DNA of 64,000 nucleotides from Weissella minor (lineage in GTDB: Bacteria > Bacillota > Bacilli > Lactobacillales > Lactobacillaceae). How positions within the stretch are numbered: position 1 is the first letter of the stretch; each line of letters opens with the position of its first letter. This document shows positions 37,137 through 46,423 of this stretch, piece by piece. The stretch is from NCBI RefSeq assembly GCF_001437425.1, contig NZ_JQCD01000009.1, positions 1-64,000 on the forward strand. The letters run 5' to 3'. A program made the translations under genes and the position numbers. Under the pieces are notes generated by a model, which did no database searches, was not told where the DNA came from, and worked only from the letters and a program-made list of their open reading frames with translations.

Positions 37137-39170
37137 ATGCAAGCACCAAAACGGCGAAGTGGACGTGACAATACATCATCAATGTCACGAATTCCGGCAC
37201 GATTAAATGTGCTATTAGGTATTGTCGTTATTATGCTCGGAGCATTGGGATGGCGTTTAGGGTCATTGCAATTAGTCCAAGGTGATAAATTTAAAGCAGA
37301 AATCAATAGTGCTGAATCAAGTACTGAACAGATTAACGTACAACGTGGAATTATTTATGATAGTGCTGGTAAGGCATTGGTTACTAACAGTGGATCGCAA
37401 GCGATTACGTATACAAAACCACGTAATACGAGTGAACAGAGCATGTATAAGACGGCTAACGAAGTTGGGGACTTTGTTAAAATTGATACAAAACAACTAT
37501 CTAATGCGAATAAGATTAAGTATTATATTCAAGATGAAGATCGTGCAGCCGAGTTAGCTAAGGCGGGGAATATTAGTAGTGCGCCAGGCACTGATGCTTA
37601 TGTCAAAGCATTGACAGATTATGCCAATGAGAATTCTGATGAAATTAACCTTTCAGCAGGACAAAAGAATAAAGCAATGATTTTCCAAAAAATGGAAAAT
37701 GCCTATGCGCTCTCAACGGTTTATCTTAAAGAAAAAGATGTTACCCAAACTGAAATTGCCAGTGTTGGTGAGCGCCAATCAAAAATGCCAGGTGTCAATG
37801 TGGGTATTTATTACCAGCGTAAGGGTTCATCAAATACAGATGAGTCATTAGAAGGTTTGGTTGGTGGTGTATCCAAGTCTGGTCTACCAGAAGATCAGGT
37901 GAATTCATTAATTGAAAAAGGATATTCACGAGATGATGCGGTTGGAACATCAGGATTAGAAAAGCAATATGAAGATATCTTGAAGGGAACGAAGCGTCGT
38001 GTTGAAGTAACCGTGGATAAGGATGGTAAGACGAGTGAGAAAGTCGTTTACCCAGGTAAAGCTGGTAGTAACCTTCACTTGACGATTAACGCGAATTATC
38101 AAGAGAATGTCCAGAAAATTCTAAGAAATAATATTCCAGGTGGTCTAACACAAGGTGCTTACGCCGTTGTGATGAATCCGAAAACTGGTGGTGTTTACGC
38201 CATGGCTGGTGTTAACCGAAGTGAGACGGGTAACCTTCAAGATGATGCGATGGCAACAATTAATCGTGCTGAGGTTGTTGGTTCTGTTGTTAAGCCAGCG
38301 ATGATTGTGACTGGCTTGATGAATAATGCGATTTCAACGACAGATAATACGATTGTGGACCAACCAATTTCAGTATCTGGAACACCCGTTAAGGCGTCGT
38401 ACTTTAACAAAAATGGATCAAACTCAATTCCGTTGACAGCACCAATGGCCTTAGAAGTTTCTTCCAATTCATATGTGATGCAAGTGATGCTTAAGTTAGC
38501 TGGACAACCATATGCACCAGGCATGTCATTGCAAGGTGTTGATACTAGCATTTTCCAAACGATGCGAGAAGGATTCAATCGCTTTGGACTTGGCGTTAAA
38601 ACTGGGATTGATTTACCTGGTGAAACAGCTGGGCTACGTGGTGATAGTGATCGTGCTCATATTGGTAATGCATTGGATGAATCATTCGGACAGTATGATA
38701 CTTATACCACGATGCAATTGGCGCAATATGCGTCAACTATCGCCAATGGCGGTTATCGTATGAAAGCCCATGTGGTTGAATCAATTGATGAACGTTCAGA
38801 AAACGGTAAGAATGATTTAACGCAACAGACGGTTGCGCCACAATCATTAGGTTCAGTTGGTTGGACTCCAGGGCAACGTCAACTCATTTGGCAAGGTATG
38901 GATCAAGTGGTTAACGGAACAAGTCCGTTCGTTACTGGATCGCAGCTTAAGACTTTAAAGCCAGGTATTTATGCTAAGACTGGTACCGCTGAAACATTTA
39001 CAAATGGACAAGAAACCGTAACATCTTCATTGATTGCCTTTTCACCAGAACACGATGTTGCTTTGGCAGTCGTTGTCCCAGGTGTTTCACAGGATGTTGA
39101 ATTAGTGAATATGAATATTGCAAAAGAAGTTTATAATGCCTATTGGAAAGACATTGAAGCGAAAAAATAA
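37137..39170 (+). CDS. Class B penicillin-binding protein (PBP2b type)
   Basis: A 677-residue transpeptidase cross-linking peptidoglycan. A short cytoplasmic tail rich in Arg is followed by one membrane helix (about 24-44), a dimerisation/pedestal region, and the transpeptidase domain with SVVK at residues 383-386 (active Ser383), SSN at 442-444 and KTG at 614-616. There is no PASTA domain, so it resembles PBP2b (elongation or peripheral synthesis) and not PBP2x. It starts behind AAAAGGGG. Its upstream region is shared with the divergent YfhO gene. Confidence 0.9.
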   Translation: MQAPKRRSGRDNTSSMSRIPARLNVLLGIVVIMLGALGWRLGSLQLVQGDKFKAEINSAESSTEQINVQRGIIYDSAGKALVTNSGSQAITYTKPRNTSEQSMYKTANEVGDFVKIDTKQLSNANKIKYYIQDEDRAAELAKAGNISSAPGTDAYVKALTDYANENSDEINLSAGQKNKAMIFQKMENAYALSTVYLKEKDVTQTEIASVGERQSKMPGVNVGIYYQRKGSSNTDESLEGLVGGVSKSGLPEDQVNSLIEKGYSRDDAVGTSGLEKQYEDILKGTKRRVEVTVDKDGKTSEKVVYPGKAGSNLHLTINANYQENVQKILRNNIPGGLTQGAYAVVMNPKTGGVYAMAGVNRSETGNLQDDAMATINRAEVVGSVVKPAMIVTGLMNNAISTTDNTIVDQPISVSGTPVKASYFNKNGSNSIPLTAPMALEVSSNSYVMQVMLKLAGQPYAPGMSLQGVDTSIFQTMREGFNRFGLGVKTGIDLPGETAGLRGDSDRAHIGNALDESFGQYDTYTTMQLAQYASTIANGGYRMKAHVVESIDERSENGKNDLTQQTVAPQSLGSVGWTPGQRQLIWQGMDQVVNGTSPFVTGSQLKTLKPGIYAKTGTAETFTNGQETVTSSLIAFSPEHDVALAVVVPGVSQDVELVNMNIAKEVYNAYWKDIEAKK

Positions 39171-39185
39171 ATAATTAAGTATGTT

Positions 39186-39218
39186 AAAATGAGTCATGGA
39201 TATGACTCATTTTTTTTA
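39186..39218 (+). terminator. Terminator of the PBP gene
   Basis: AAATGAGTCAT / ATGACTCATTT hairpin followed by T run. Confidence 0.85.
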
Positions 39219-39229
39219 AGGAAAAAAAT

Positions 39230-39784
39230 ATGATAGATAAAAAAATATGGCGTGACAATGCGTTGCAACATTTAAAAAATTTAACAGATCAGCAAAGAAT
39301 TGCGTATCAACAAGCGTTGACCACACAAATCATGCAGACGCCAACATTTCAAGCTGCCGATGTCGTTGCATTAACATTATCGCAGGATGTTGAACTTTCA
39401 ACGCAATTGTTAATTCAAAATGCATTGATTCAACAGAAGCAAGTTTTGTTGCCGCGGATTAAACCAGCGCGTCAAATGGACTTTATTAAAATCAATGAAA
39501 TGACCACCTATGAACGACACAAATTTGGTATGTTAGAGCCCGTTGGTGAGTCATTTGAACAATTAACGGCGATTGACTTTGTGTTGGTCCCTGGATTAGC
39601 ATTCTCAGCTGCAGGTGACCGTCTTGGCTTTGGCGGCGGATATTATGACCGTTGGTTACCCAAGCTACCACAAGCGCATACAGTGGGCGTGACACTACAA
39701 GAAAATTTTTATGAGCAGACGCCTTGGCCGATTGAAGAGACCGATCAACGTGTAAAACAAGTAATTAGCTTAGAAAGTGAATGA
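39230..39784 (+). CDS. 5-formyltetrahydrofolate cyclo-ligase
   Basis: A 184-residue enzyme converting 5-formyl-THF to 5,10-methenyl-THF with ATP, returning stored folate to one-carbon metabolism. The family motif VLVPGLAFSAAGDRLGFGGGYYDRWLP and the HKFGMLEP substrate region are clear. It is the first gene of a run with the rhomboid protease, yqgQ and glucokinase, a gene order conserved in many Bacilli. Confidence 0.93.
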   Translation: MIDKKIWRDNALQHLKNLTDQQRIAYQQALTTQIMQTPTFQAADVVALTLSQDVELSTQLLIQNALIQQKQVLLPRIKPARQMDFIKINEMTTYERHKFGMLEPVGESFEQLTAIDFVLVPGLAFSAAGDRLGFGGGYYDRWLPKLPQAHTVGVTLQENFYEQTPWPIEETDQRVKQVISLESE

Positions 39785-39788
39785 ATAG

Positions 39789-40508
39789 ATGGAAAATATG
39801 AAGCATTGGCAAAATGACTTTAAAAAGACCCCCGTAACCTATATTTTGACAATTGCGATGATTGGTGTATATGTTATTGAAGTCGCATTAGCGCATAACT
39901 TCGTTATCAATGTGGATGTACTTTATCGCATGGGCGCGATGTTTGCACCTAGTATTATTGGGCAAGGCGAATGGTGGCGATTACTGACAGCAGGTTTTTT
40001 GCATGGCTCACTCATACACCTATTGAGTAATTTAGTTGTCTTATATTGGTTTGGTAAAATATTGGAAAGCTATTTAGGTAAGTTGGGTTTTGGCTTACTA
40101 TTTTTAACTAGTGTTTTGGGTGGAAATGTCGTTTCATTGTGGCTAGATGCATGGCAAACGGTTAGTGTCGGGGCTTCAGGCGGTGTCTTTGGTATGTTTG
40201 GTGCCATTGTTGTCTTGGGGACGCTAGCCAAACAACCCAACATGTGGCGAGATCAGGTTAAAAGCATGTTGGTGTTAGTTGGCTTATCCGTTATTTACAG
40301 TTTAATTTCACCTGGGATTAGCGTTACCGGACATATAGGTGGTTTTGTAAATGGATTGTTATTAACGACTGGTTTGATGTGGCGTAAGCCATTACAGAAC
40401 CAATTTAAAGTGAAGCCATTGTGGAATGGATTAAGTTGGTTGGTGACAATGTGTGCTTACGTGGCCATAATTAGTCTCATTATGAGTCAATATGGGGGAT
40501 TACGATGA
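39789..40508 (+). CDS. Rhomboid family intramembrane serine protease
   Basis: A 239-residue membrane protease with about seven helices. Catalytic serine lies in VSVGASGGVFGMFGA (GxSGG motif) and the catalytic histidine in SVTGHIGGFVNGL; GFLHGSLIHLLSNL provides the oxyanion region. It is shorter than B. subtilis GluP and has no TPR repeats at the C-terminus. It starts 4 bp after the cyclo-ligase gene and overlaps yqgQ by 4 bp (ATGA), showing translational coupling. Substrate unknown. Confidence 0.92.
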   Translation: MENMKHWQNDFKKTPVTYILTIAMIGVYVIEVALAHNFVINVDVLYRMGAMFAPSIIGQGEWWRLLTAGFLHGSLIHLLSNLVVLYWFGKILESYLGKLGFGLLFLTSVLGGNVVSLWLDAWQTVSVGASGGVFGMFGAIVVLGTLAKQPNMWRDQVKSMLVLVGLSVIYSLISPGISVTGHIGGFVNGLLLTTGLMWRKPLQNQFKVKPLWNGLSWLVTMCAYVAIISLIMSQYGGLR

Positions 40509-40720
40509 AGACCTTTTTAGATGTATTAGATTTATTAAAAAATTTTGATATTTATATTCATGTAGGTAAGCGATTGTGGGATATCGAACTAGCTGCAATT
40601 GAAGTTGATAATCTCTATCGCGCTGGGATTTTAAAGCCTAAAGAGTATGCGCAAATTAAACTTGTCTTGCGACACGAACATGAAGCAGAAGAGCGACGTG
40701 AGCAAGAGCGTGAAAATTAA
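40505..40720 (+). CDS. yqgQ: YqgQ family protein
   Basis: A 71-residue helical protein matching the YqgQ (DUF910) family, with the conserved region VGKRLWDIELAAIEVDNLYRAGIL. It is proposed to bind single-stranded nucleic acid in B. subtilis, but the function is not settled. Its start overlaps the stop of the rhomboid gene. The C-terminal 15 residues are charged (Glu/Arg). Its position before glucokinase is conserved. Confidence 0.88.
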   Translation: MKTFLDVLDLLKNFDIYIHVGKRLWDIELAAIEVDNLYRAGILKPKEYAQIKLVLRHEHEAEERREQEREN

Positions 40721-40763
40721 ATGAGAATATAAAAAAATGGTTTTTTTGTCTGACAAATTACGC

Positions 40764-40769
40764 TATAAT
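40764..40769 (+). promoter_or_regulatory. -10 element of the glcK promoter
   Basis: TATAAT, 82 bp before the glcK start; -35 unclear. It gives glcK a promoter of its own, apart from the upstream genes. Confidence 0.5.
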
Positions 40770-40787
40770 GGAATCTGAAAGTGGAAA

Positions 40788-40801
40788 CGAAAACGTTTTC
40801 A
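40788..40801 (+). promoter_or_regulatory. cre-like palindrome before glcK
   Basis: CGAAAACGTTTTCA: differs from the cre pattern TGNAANCGNWNNCA only in the first base and contains the perfect palindrome GAAAACGTTTTC. It lies just downstream of the -10, where CcpA would block transcription. A LacI/GalR-type regulator other than CcpA is possible. Confidence 0.5.
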
Positions 40802-40850
40802 GAAAACTTTCAGAAAACTACAAATTAAATAATTTTCGGAGATAACTATC

Positions 40851-41828
40851 ATGGAAAAAGACAAATTAATCGGCGTTGATTTAGGCGGAACAACAATTAA
40901 ATTTGCTATTTTAACTAAAGAAGGCGATATCCAACAAAAGTGGTCAATTCGAACAAATATTCTAGATGAAGGGGCACACATCGTGCCTGATATTATTGAT
41001 TCAATTAATCATCACTTGGAATTATTCCAATTGGATCGTGAACGAGTTATCGGAATTGGAATGGGAACTCCTGGAACAATTGATTTTGATAAGGGAACTG
41101 TTCGTGCCGCTTACAATCTTAACTGGAGTGCTGAACAAAATGTTCGAACACAATTGGAAATTGGAACTGGATTACCAGTAACTTTGGACAATGATGCGAA
41201 CTGTGCGGCGCTTGGAGAACAATGGCGTGGTGCTGGAGACAATGAACCAAATGTGGACTTCATCACACTTGGAACAGGTGTTGGTGGTGGACTTGTCCTT
41301 GATGGTAAGTTGGTCCACGGTGCCGCTGGTTCTGCTGGTGAAATCGGACACGTTATTGTTGAACCAGATGGTTTCCAATGTACTTGTGGAAACAAGGGAT
41401 GTTTGGAACAATATGCTTCAGCAACTGGTGTTGTACACTTGGCACAAACAGAAGCTGAATCATATGTTGGAAATGCCCGTTTGAAGGAAATGATCGACAA
41501 TGGTGATGAAGTGACATCAAAGATTGTTTTTGATCTTGCAAAGCAAGGTGATTACTTAGCTAATCAAGTTGTTGACAAGGTTGGACATTACCTTGGACTA
41601 GCATGTGCGAACTTGGCAAACACACTTAACCCAACTAAAATTATCATTGGTGGTGGTGTTTCAGCTGCTGGTCGTTTCTTGTTGGACCGTGTAGAAGAAA
41701 ACTTCCAAAAGTATGCTTTCCAACCAACACGTGATGTAACGGAGTTGAAGTTGGCTGAACTTGGAAACGATGCAGGAGCCTATGGTGCTGCATCAATTGC
41801 TTTGCAAAGTGATCGTGAAGTAATGTAA
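40851..41828 (+). CDS. glcK: ROK family glucokinase
   Basis: A 325-residue ATP-dependent enzyme phosphorylating glucose to glucose-6-phosphate. Features: N-terminal phosphate motif LIGVDLGGTTIKFAI, the substrate region GNDANCAALGE-like TLDNDANCAALGEQ, EIGHVIVEPDG, and the ROK zinc-binding CTCGNKGCLEQ. Codon use is that of a highly expressed gene. It follows the rhomboid-yqgQ pair but has its own promoter and a cre-like site. It would phosphorylate glucose released inside the cell or taken up without the PTS. Confidence 0.95.
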   Translation: MEKDKLIGVDLGGTTIKFAILTKEGDIQQKWSIRTNILDEGAHIVPDIIDSINHHLELFQLDRERVIGIGMGTPGTIDFDKGTVRAAYNLNWSAEQNVRTQLEIGTGLPVTLDNDANCAALGEQWRGAGDNEPNVDFITLGTGVGGGLVLDGKLVHGAAGSAGEIGHVIVEPDGFQCTCGNKGCLEQYASATGVVHLAQTEAESYVGNARLKEMIDNGDEVTSKIVFDLAKQGDYLANQVVDKVGHYLGLACANLANTLNPTKIIIGGGVSAAGRFLLDRVEENFQKYAFQPTRDVTELKLAELGNDAGAYGAASIALQSDREVM

Positions 41829-41831
41829 ATA

Positions 41832-41857
41832 AAAAAAGCCTGTAAGGGCTTTTTTTT
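41832..41857 (+). terminator. Terminator of glcK
   Basis: AAAAAGCC-TGTAA-GGGCTTTTT hairpin followed by T run. Confidence 0.8.
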
Positions 41858-41980
41858 ATTGAAATCTAAAATTTTTTAAAAATTGAAAGGGATTTCAGCG
41901 TTACGGTATAAAAACTGGTAAAATTAGTAAGTATTAGATATTACGAATCGAATAAATTTAACTGAAAGGAGGAACAAACA

Positions 41981-42385
41981 ATGAATATGTTTTGGGTGTT
42001 ATTATTAACAATTCTACTTGTTTGGGTTGGTTGGACCGCCGCAATGTGGTTCTGGACACGTTATATAGCTAAGCAAAGCTCAACGGTGCTTGATGATACT
42101 GACTTTGAACAACAAAGTCGAGGACATCAAATTTTTGATTTACGTGATGGTGATTCATTTAAATCAAAGCATGTATTTGGAGCTCGCAATGTACCATATA
42201 GCATGTTAAAAGAAAATCATACGGCAATTCGTAAAGATCAACCGGTATTCCTTTATGACACAAATATGCAATTTGCGTCACGTCTTGCTCGGACGTTGAA
42301 AAAAGAAGGATATGATAATATTTATATCTTAAAGAATGGTTTTGCGACTTATGAAGGTCGAACAAAATCAAATGAAACGGTATAG
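41981..42385 (+). CDS. Membrane-anchored rhodanese-like protein without catalytic Cys
   Basis: A 134-residue protein with one N-terminal membrane helix (about 4-26) and a rhodanese domain (IFDLRDGDSFKSKHVFGARNVPYSML...). In active sulfurtransferases the loop after the fourth strand starts with Cys; here it reads LYDTNMQFA with Asp93 in that place, so thiosulfate sulfurtransferase activity is not expected. A gene of this kind after glcK is common in lactobacilli. It starts behind AGGAGG. Function unknown; a sensor or scaffold at the membrane is a guess. Confidence 0.85.
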   Translation: MNMFWVLLLTILLVWVGWTAAMWFWTRYIAKQSSTVLDDTDFEQQSRGHQIFDLRDGDSFKSKHVFGARNVPYSMLKENHTAIRKDQPVFLYDTNMQFASRLARTLKKEGYDNIYILKNGFATYEGRTKSNETV

Positions 42386-42389
42386 AAAA

Positions 42390-42424
42390 AAGAGATGTGA
42401 TGAAACTATTCATCACATCTCTTT
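42390..42424. terminator. Bidirectional terminator between convergent genes
   Basis: AGAGATGTGATGAA / TTCATCACATCTCT stem. Confidence 0.85.
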
Positions 42425-42443
42425 ATTTATATTATTATAATGT

Positions 42444-42626
42444 TTAGTAGCGTGAACCGTGTGAATGAGCGGCCTTGCGAGCTGACTTGAATTCAGTCTC
42501 ATCAAACTTAGCTTGCTCTTCTTCCAATGGCTCGATTTCAATCTTGTGATAAGTAAAACCAGCAGCAGCTGCGGCAGCAATTGTACCAGCAACACCAGTA
42601 AGTAAACCAATTCCGAACTTCTTCAT
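42444..42626 (-). CDS. DUF3042 family small protein
   Basis: A 60-residue protein beginning MKKFGIGLLTGVAGT, an N-terminal membrane helix of about 25 residues, then a charged helical tail with Glu/Lys and a HSHGSRY end. It matches the DUF3042 family of lactic acid bacteria, whose role is not known. It starts behind TTGGAGG on the minus strand. Confidence 0.85.
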   Translation of the reverse strand: MKKFGIGLLTGVAGTIAAAAAAGFTYHKIEIEPLEEEQAKFDETEFKSARKAAHSHGSRY

Positions 42627-42711
42627 AATGGTTAATCCTCCAATTTATTGTTATCATTATTTTAACATACTAAACGCAAATTAAAAGAATTTATAGATGA
42701 TAGGACTAAAA

Positions 42712-43635
42712 ATGCAAAAATTAATTGTAATCGTTGGGCCAACGGCTGTTGGGAAAACAGCCTTATCATTGGCTTTAGCGCAAGTTGTTGCGGGTGAAAT
42801 TGTTTCCGGTGATTCAATGCAAGTATATCGCCACCTGAATATCGGAACAGCTAAAGCCACAGCAGCGGAACAAGCTATTGCACCGCATCATATGTTGGAC
42901 TTAGTGGAACCAACTGAAAATTATTCCGTTGCTAAATTTATTGAGCGGGCGCGTAAAGAAATTGATGAAATTACCGAACGTGGTCATACACCAATTTTAG
43001 TAGGTGGAACTGGATTTTATGTTCAAGCCTTGTTGGGCGATCGACCTTTAGCAAATATCGATGAAAAACCTGATGCTGAATTTGAAGACAAATGGGATGA
43101 GATTGTTCAAACGCAAGGGGAAGAACCATTGAGGTCGGCCTTGGCGCAAGTCGATCCAATTAGTGCCAATCGCATTTTGCCAGGGCAAATTCGACGCTTA
43201 AAGCGAGCCTTATTAATTTCGGAGCAAATGGGACAACCTTTCTCTAGTTTGCAACCAGAACCGAAGCGTTTATATGATGCTAAGATAATTGGTCTAAATA
43301 CAGAACGCAGTGTTCTATATGACAGAATCAATCAAAGAGTGGATATGATGGTGGAAGAAGGCTTGCTGGAAGAGGTTGCATTGGTGCAAACATTACCCGA
43401 TGTAGCAACTGCTAAGATGGCTATTGGTTATAAAGAACTTTTCAATTACATGGATGGATTAGAAAGCTTGGAAAGTGGTAAAGACCAATTAAAACAGGCT
43501 TCTAGAAGGTATGCTAAGCGTCAATTGACTTGGTTTAACAATCAGATTCCAGATATTGAATGGTTTGATTTAGTCCAATATCCTGAGCAATTAGATATCG
43601 TAAAGCAGAATGTTAAAGAGTTTATGTTAGGTTAG
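42712..43635 (+). CDS. miaA: tRNA dimethylallyltransferase
   Basis: A 307-residue enzyme adding an isopentenyl group to A37 of tRNAs reading UNN codons. P-loop GPTAVGKT is near the N-terminus, followed by SGDSMQVYRHLNIGTAK, DLVEPTENYSVAKF, the GGTGFYVQALL motif and RYAKRQLTWFNNQ. The start at 42712 is preferred because ATAGGA precedes it; an ATG at 42697 has no site. It is followed by glnR, with the GlnR operator overlapping its last codons, an order shared with other Firmicutes (miaA-hfq/glnR-glnA region). Confidence 0.94.
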   Translation: MQKLIVIVGPTAVGKTALSLALAQVVAGEIVSGDSMQVYRHLNIGTAKATAAEQAIAPHHMLDLVEPTENYSVAKFIERARKEIDEITERGHTPILVGGTGFYVQALLGDRPLANIDEKPDAEFEDKWDEIVQTQGEEPLRSALAQVDPISANRILPGQIRRLKRALLISEQMGQPFSSLQPEPKRLYDAKIIGLNTERSVLYDRINQRVDMMVEEGLLEEVALVQTLPDVATAKMAIGYKELFNYMDGLESLESGKDQLKQASRRYAKRQLTWFNNQIPDIEWFDLVQYPEQLDIVKQNVKEFMLG

Positions 43636-43642
43636 CTAACAT
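43625..43642 (+). promoter_or_regulatory. GlnR box
   Basis: TGTTAGGTTAGCTAACAT is a perfect match to the GlnR/TnrA consensus TGTNAN7TNACAT. It overlaps the miaA stop codon and lies upstream of TATAGT (43671-43676) for the glnRA operon, in the usual place for autorepression under nitrogen excess. Confidence 0.88.
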
Positions 43643-43698
43643 TTGATTTTTAATATAGAACTCAATATGGTATAGTAAGTGCATAGGAGGTTTGATAG

Positions 43699-44037
43699 AT
43701 GTCTGAACGAGAATTAAAACGTGATTTGGCAATTTTACCAATTAGCGTTGTTCGGGAGTTAACAGGTCTATCTGACCGCCAAATTCGTTATTATGATCAA
43801 CAAAACTTGGTAAATCCTGAACGTGGAAATGGCAAACAACGTCGCTATTCATTAGAGGATATTGATCGCCTCATTGAAATTGCGGATTTTATGGATGCTG
43901 GCTATTCGGTTGCTGACATTCATGATATGGATGCAAAAAGAAAGCGACAAGCATTACAAGAACAGGGGACAGATTTACGTCAAGTCTTTGCAGATGAATT
44001 ATTGCGGATTGGTCGTTTTGATAATCAGTTGCACTAA
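43699..44037 (+). CDS. glnR: MerR-family repressor GlnR
   Basis: A 112-residue nitrogen regulator. The N-terminal winged helix ISVVRELTGLSDRQIRYYDQQNLVNPERGNGKQRRYS is characteristic of GlnR/TnrA, and the short C-terminal tail is the part that in B. subtilis is released by feedback-inhibited glutamine synthetase. It heads the glnR-glnA operon, 28 bp before glnA, and has its own GlnR box. It starts behind AGGAGG. Confidence 0.94.
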   Translation: MSERELKRDLAILPISVVRELTGLSDRQIRYYDQQNLVNPERGNGKQRRYSLEDIDRLIEIADFMDAGYSVADIHDMDAKRKRQALQEQGTDLRQVFADELLRIGRFDNQLH

Positions 44038-44065
44038 TAGGATTACGATAGAGGAGAATTAATTC

Positions 44066-45409
44066 ATGCATAAGCACTACACTAAAGATGATATTCGACA
44101 ACTCATTCAAGAAGAAAATGTAGAATTTTTACGTCTACAATTTTCAGATATGTTTGGAACAATTAAAAATGTTGAAGTACCAATTTCACAGCTTGAAAAA
44201 GTTTTAGATAACAAGGCAATGTTTGATGGATCATCAATTGAAGGGTTTGTGCGAATTGAAGAATCAGACATGTATCTATTCCCTGATTTAGATACATTTA
44301 TGATTTTCCCTTGGGCAACAGATTCACATGGTGGTAAAGTTGCACGTTTGATTTGTGATATTCACAATGTTGATGGTGAGCCATTTGTGGGTGACCCACG
44401 TAGTAACTTGAAGCGTGTCTTGAAGGACATGGAAGCCATGGGTTATTCAAACTTTAATTTGGGAACTGAACCAGAATTCTTCTTGTTCAAATTAGACGAG
44501 AATGGTAACCCAACAACCAATTTGAATGACAAAGGTGGCTACTTTGACTTAGCACCATTGGACCTAGGTGAAAATACACGTCGTGAAATTGTTTTGGAGA
44601 TGGAAAAGATGGGCTTTGAAGTTGAAGCAGCCCACCACGAAGTAGCTCCAGGACAACACGAAGTGGACTTTAAGTATGCAGATGCTTTGGAAGCAGCTGA
44701 TAACATTCAAACATTTAAGTTGATTGTTAAGACAATTGCTCGTAAGCACGGGCTTTATGCAACATTTATGCCTAAGCCAGTTGCTGGTATCAACGGTAAC
44801 GGTATGCACGTGAATATGTCATTATTCACTGAGGGTAAGAATGTCTTCTTTGACGAAAATGGAGAAGAAAAGCTTTCTGAAACAGCCTATAAGTTCTTGG
44901 GTGGTATTTTGGAACACGCCCAAAACTATACTGCAATCACAAATCCAACAGTTAACTCATACAAGCGTTTGACACCAGGATATGAAGCACCAGTCTATGT
45001 TGCTTGGTCAGGTTCAAATCGTTCACCAATGGTGCGTGTGCCAGCTTCACGTGGACAAAGCACACGTCTTGAATTGCGTTCTGTTGATCCAACTGCAAAT
45101 CCATACTTAGCTTTTGCAGCTATCCTTGAATCAGGACTTGATGGTATCCGTCGTGAATTGACACCAACTGATTCAGTAGATCAAAACATCTATCTAATGG
45201 ATGAGAAGGAACGTCGTAAGGCGGGAATTCGCGATTTGCCAGATACGCTACTAGATGCGATTGATCATTTGGAAGAAGATGAAATTGTGAAGGGGGCAAT
45301 GGGTCCTACAATGTCACGTACATTTGTGGATGCCAAGCGTCTTGAATATCGTTCATTCCGTCAACAAGTTTCACAATGGGAATTGGATAATTACCTAGAA
45401 CAATATTAA
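44066..45409 (+). CDS. glnA: Glutamine synthetase type I (alpha)
   Basis: A 447-residue enzyme, active as a dodecamer, making glutamine from glutamate, ammonia and ATP. Signatures are [23 protein letters not shown], the ATP-binding [17 protein letters not shown] and [13 protein letters not shown]. The length and lack of the adenylylation Tyr region place it with the GSI-alpha type of Firmicutes, regulated by feedback through GlnR. It starts behind GAGGAG. Confidence 0.96.
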   Translation: MHKHYTKDDIRQLIQEENVEFLRLQFSDMFGTIKNVEVPISQLEKVLDNKAMFDGSSIEGFVRIEESDMYLFPDLDTFMIFPWATDSHGGKVARLICDIHNVDGEPFVGDPRSNLKRVLKDMEAMGYSNFNLGTEPEFFLFKLDENGNPTTNLNDKGGYFDLAPLDLGENTRREIVLEMEKMGFEVEAAHHEVAPGQHEVDFKYADALEAADNIQTFKLIVKTIARKHGLYATFMPKPVAGINGNGMHVNMSLFTEGKNVFFDENGEEKLSETAYKFLGGILEHAQNYTAITNPTVNSYKRLTPGYEAPVYVAWSGSNRSPMVRVPASRGQSTRLELRSVDPTANPYLAFAAILESGLDGIRRELTPTDSVDQNIYLMDEKERRKAGIRDLPDTLLDAIDHLEEDEIVKGAMGPTMSRTFVDAKRLEYRSFRQQVSQWELDNYLEQY

Positions 45410-45434
45410 AAATAAAAGTTTTCTAAATGTTTTA

Positions 45435-45472
45435 AAAAAGTGCTTCATCTTAGCTAAGATGGAGCACTTTTT
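45435..45472 (+). terminator. Terminator of glnRA
   Basis: AAAAAGTGCTTCATCTTA / TAAGATGGAGCACTTTTT hairpin, one G-T pair. Confidence 0.9.
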
Positions 45473-45544
45473 GCCTATATAGCGGTATGATAAAGAGGTA
45501 TAAATGTAATTAAACACACAATAACCAATTTGGAGGGATGAACC

Positions 45545-46423
45545 ATGGAAAGTACGCCCTATATTCAGACTGAAGTTCCGAATAATGAAAAAGTTTTAAA
45601 CAATAAATTGAATGCAAAGGTGGCCTATGTAGAGAATGTCACTGAAGCCCTAAATAAACATAATGACCGCCGTGTATATGAATTAATTAATAGCAAAAAG
45701 TATAATGAATTAATTCGTGAAGTGAAGCATGCTGATGACAATCGCACTTTGGCAACGTTGGTTTCTGATTTACAACCTGATTTAAGCCATCATCTGTCAG
45801 AACAACTGATTGCACATTTATCTGAGGTATTCCCATTTTTCTATTACCAAGAGAGTGCCCTGGGCGTCTTTGATGTTTATTTTGGTAATTGGTGGGATCG
45901 TGCCTATTTCGGTCGCCTAGACCCAATCAACGTGCAATTTAAATTTAAGGCTGAAGAATATGATAAGTTGGTTGCTTCAGTTAAATTAAATGGTGAAGCC
46001 AAGCGTTTTCACACGGATGATATTGATGGATTAACGAAAGATAATGAATCATTACAAGCATTGGTTGAAAATCAAAATGCACGTAATGAACAGCGTAAAG
46101 AATTGGAAACACGTTTGGATCAGTTGGATGAACGTGGTGGTTTCTTCAATCGTCCTTCTGGTGAAGAACGTGATGAAATCAAAGGCAAGTTACAGGAGCT
46201 TGATGCGCAAGATGAAAAAGCTGCTAGCGTACCAGAGCAAATTGAAGCTAATAATAATAAAATCTTAGCTTATTCAAAGGAAGATACGATTTTAATTTAT
46301 GAACAACGTGCAATCAATGAAACATTTGGTACTTTTGAAGCTTTTGAAGCTAAAGTAAAGTCATTGTATGTTGACTATGTTAAGCAACTTGCCGCTAAAG
46401 AGGGAGGTCAAGTGAATGCCTAA
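45545..46423 (+). CDS. Unknown cytosolic protein with coiled coil (first gene of a three-gene operon)
   Basis: A 292-residue acidic protein without signal peptide or membrane helix. The N-terminal 110 residues are helical. A Trp/Tyr-rich block, VFDVYFGNWWDRAYFGRLDP, lies at about 107-126. From about 155 to 245 the sequence is charged and heptad-like (DNESLQALVENQ, QRKELETRLDQLDERGG), indicating a coiled coil. I do not recognise the family. Its last 8 bases overlap the next gene. It follows glnA with its own GGAGGG site after a terminator. Joint function with the next two genes is suggested by coupling only. Confidence 0.75.
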   Translation: MESTPYIQTEVPNNEKVLNNKLNAKVAYVENVTEALNKHNDRRVYELINSKKYNELIREVKHADDNRTLATLVSDLQPDLSHHLSEQLIAHLSEVFPFFYYQESALGVFDVYFGNWWDRAYFGRLDPINVQFKFKAEEYDKLVASVKLNGEAKRFHTDDIDGLTKDNESLQALVENQNARNEQRKELETRLDQLDERGGFFNRPSGEERDEIKGKLQELDAQDEKAASVPEQIEANNNKILAYSKEDTILIYEQRAINETFGTFEAFEAKVKSLYVDYVKQLAAKEGGQVNA

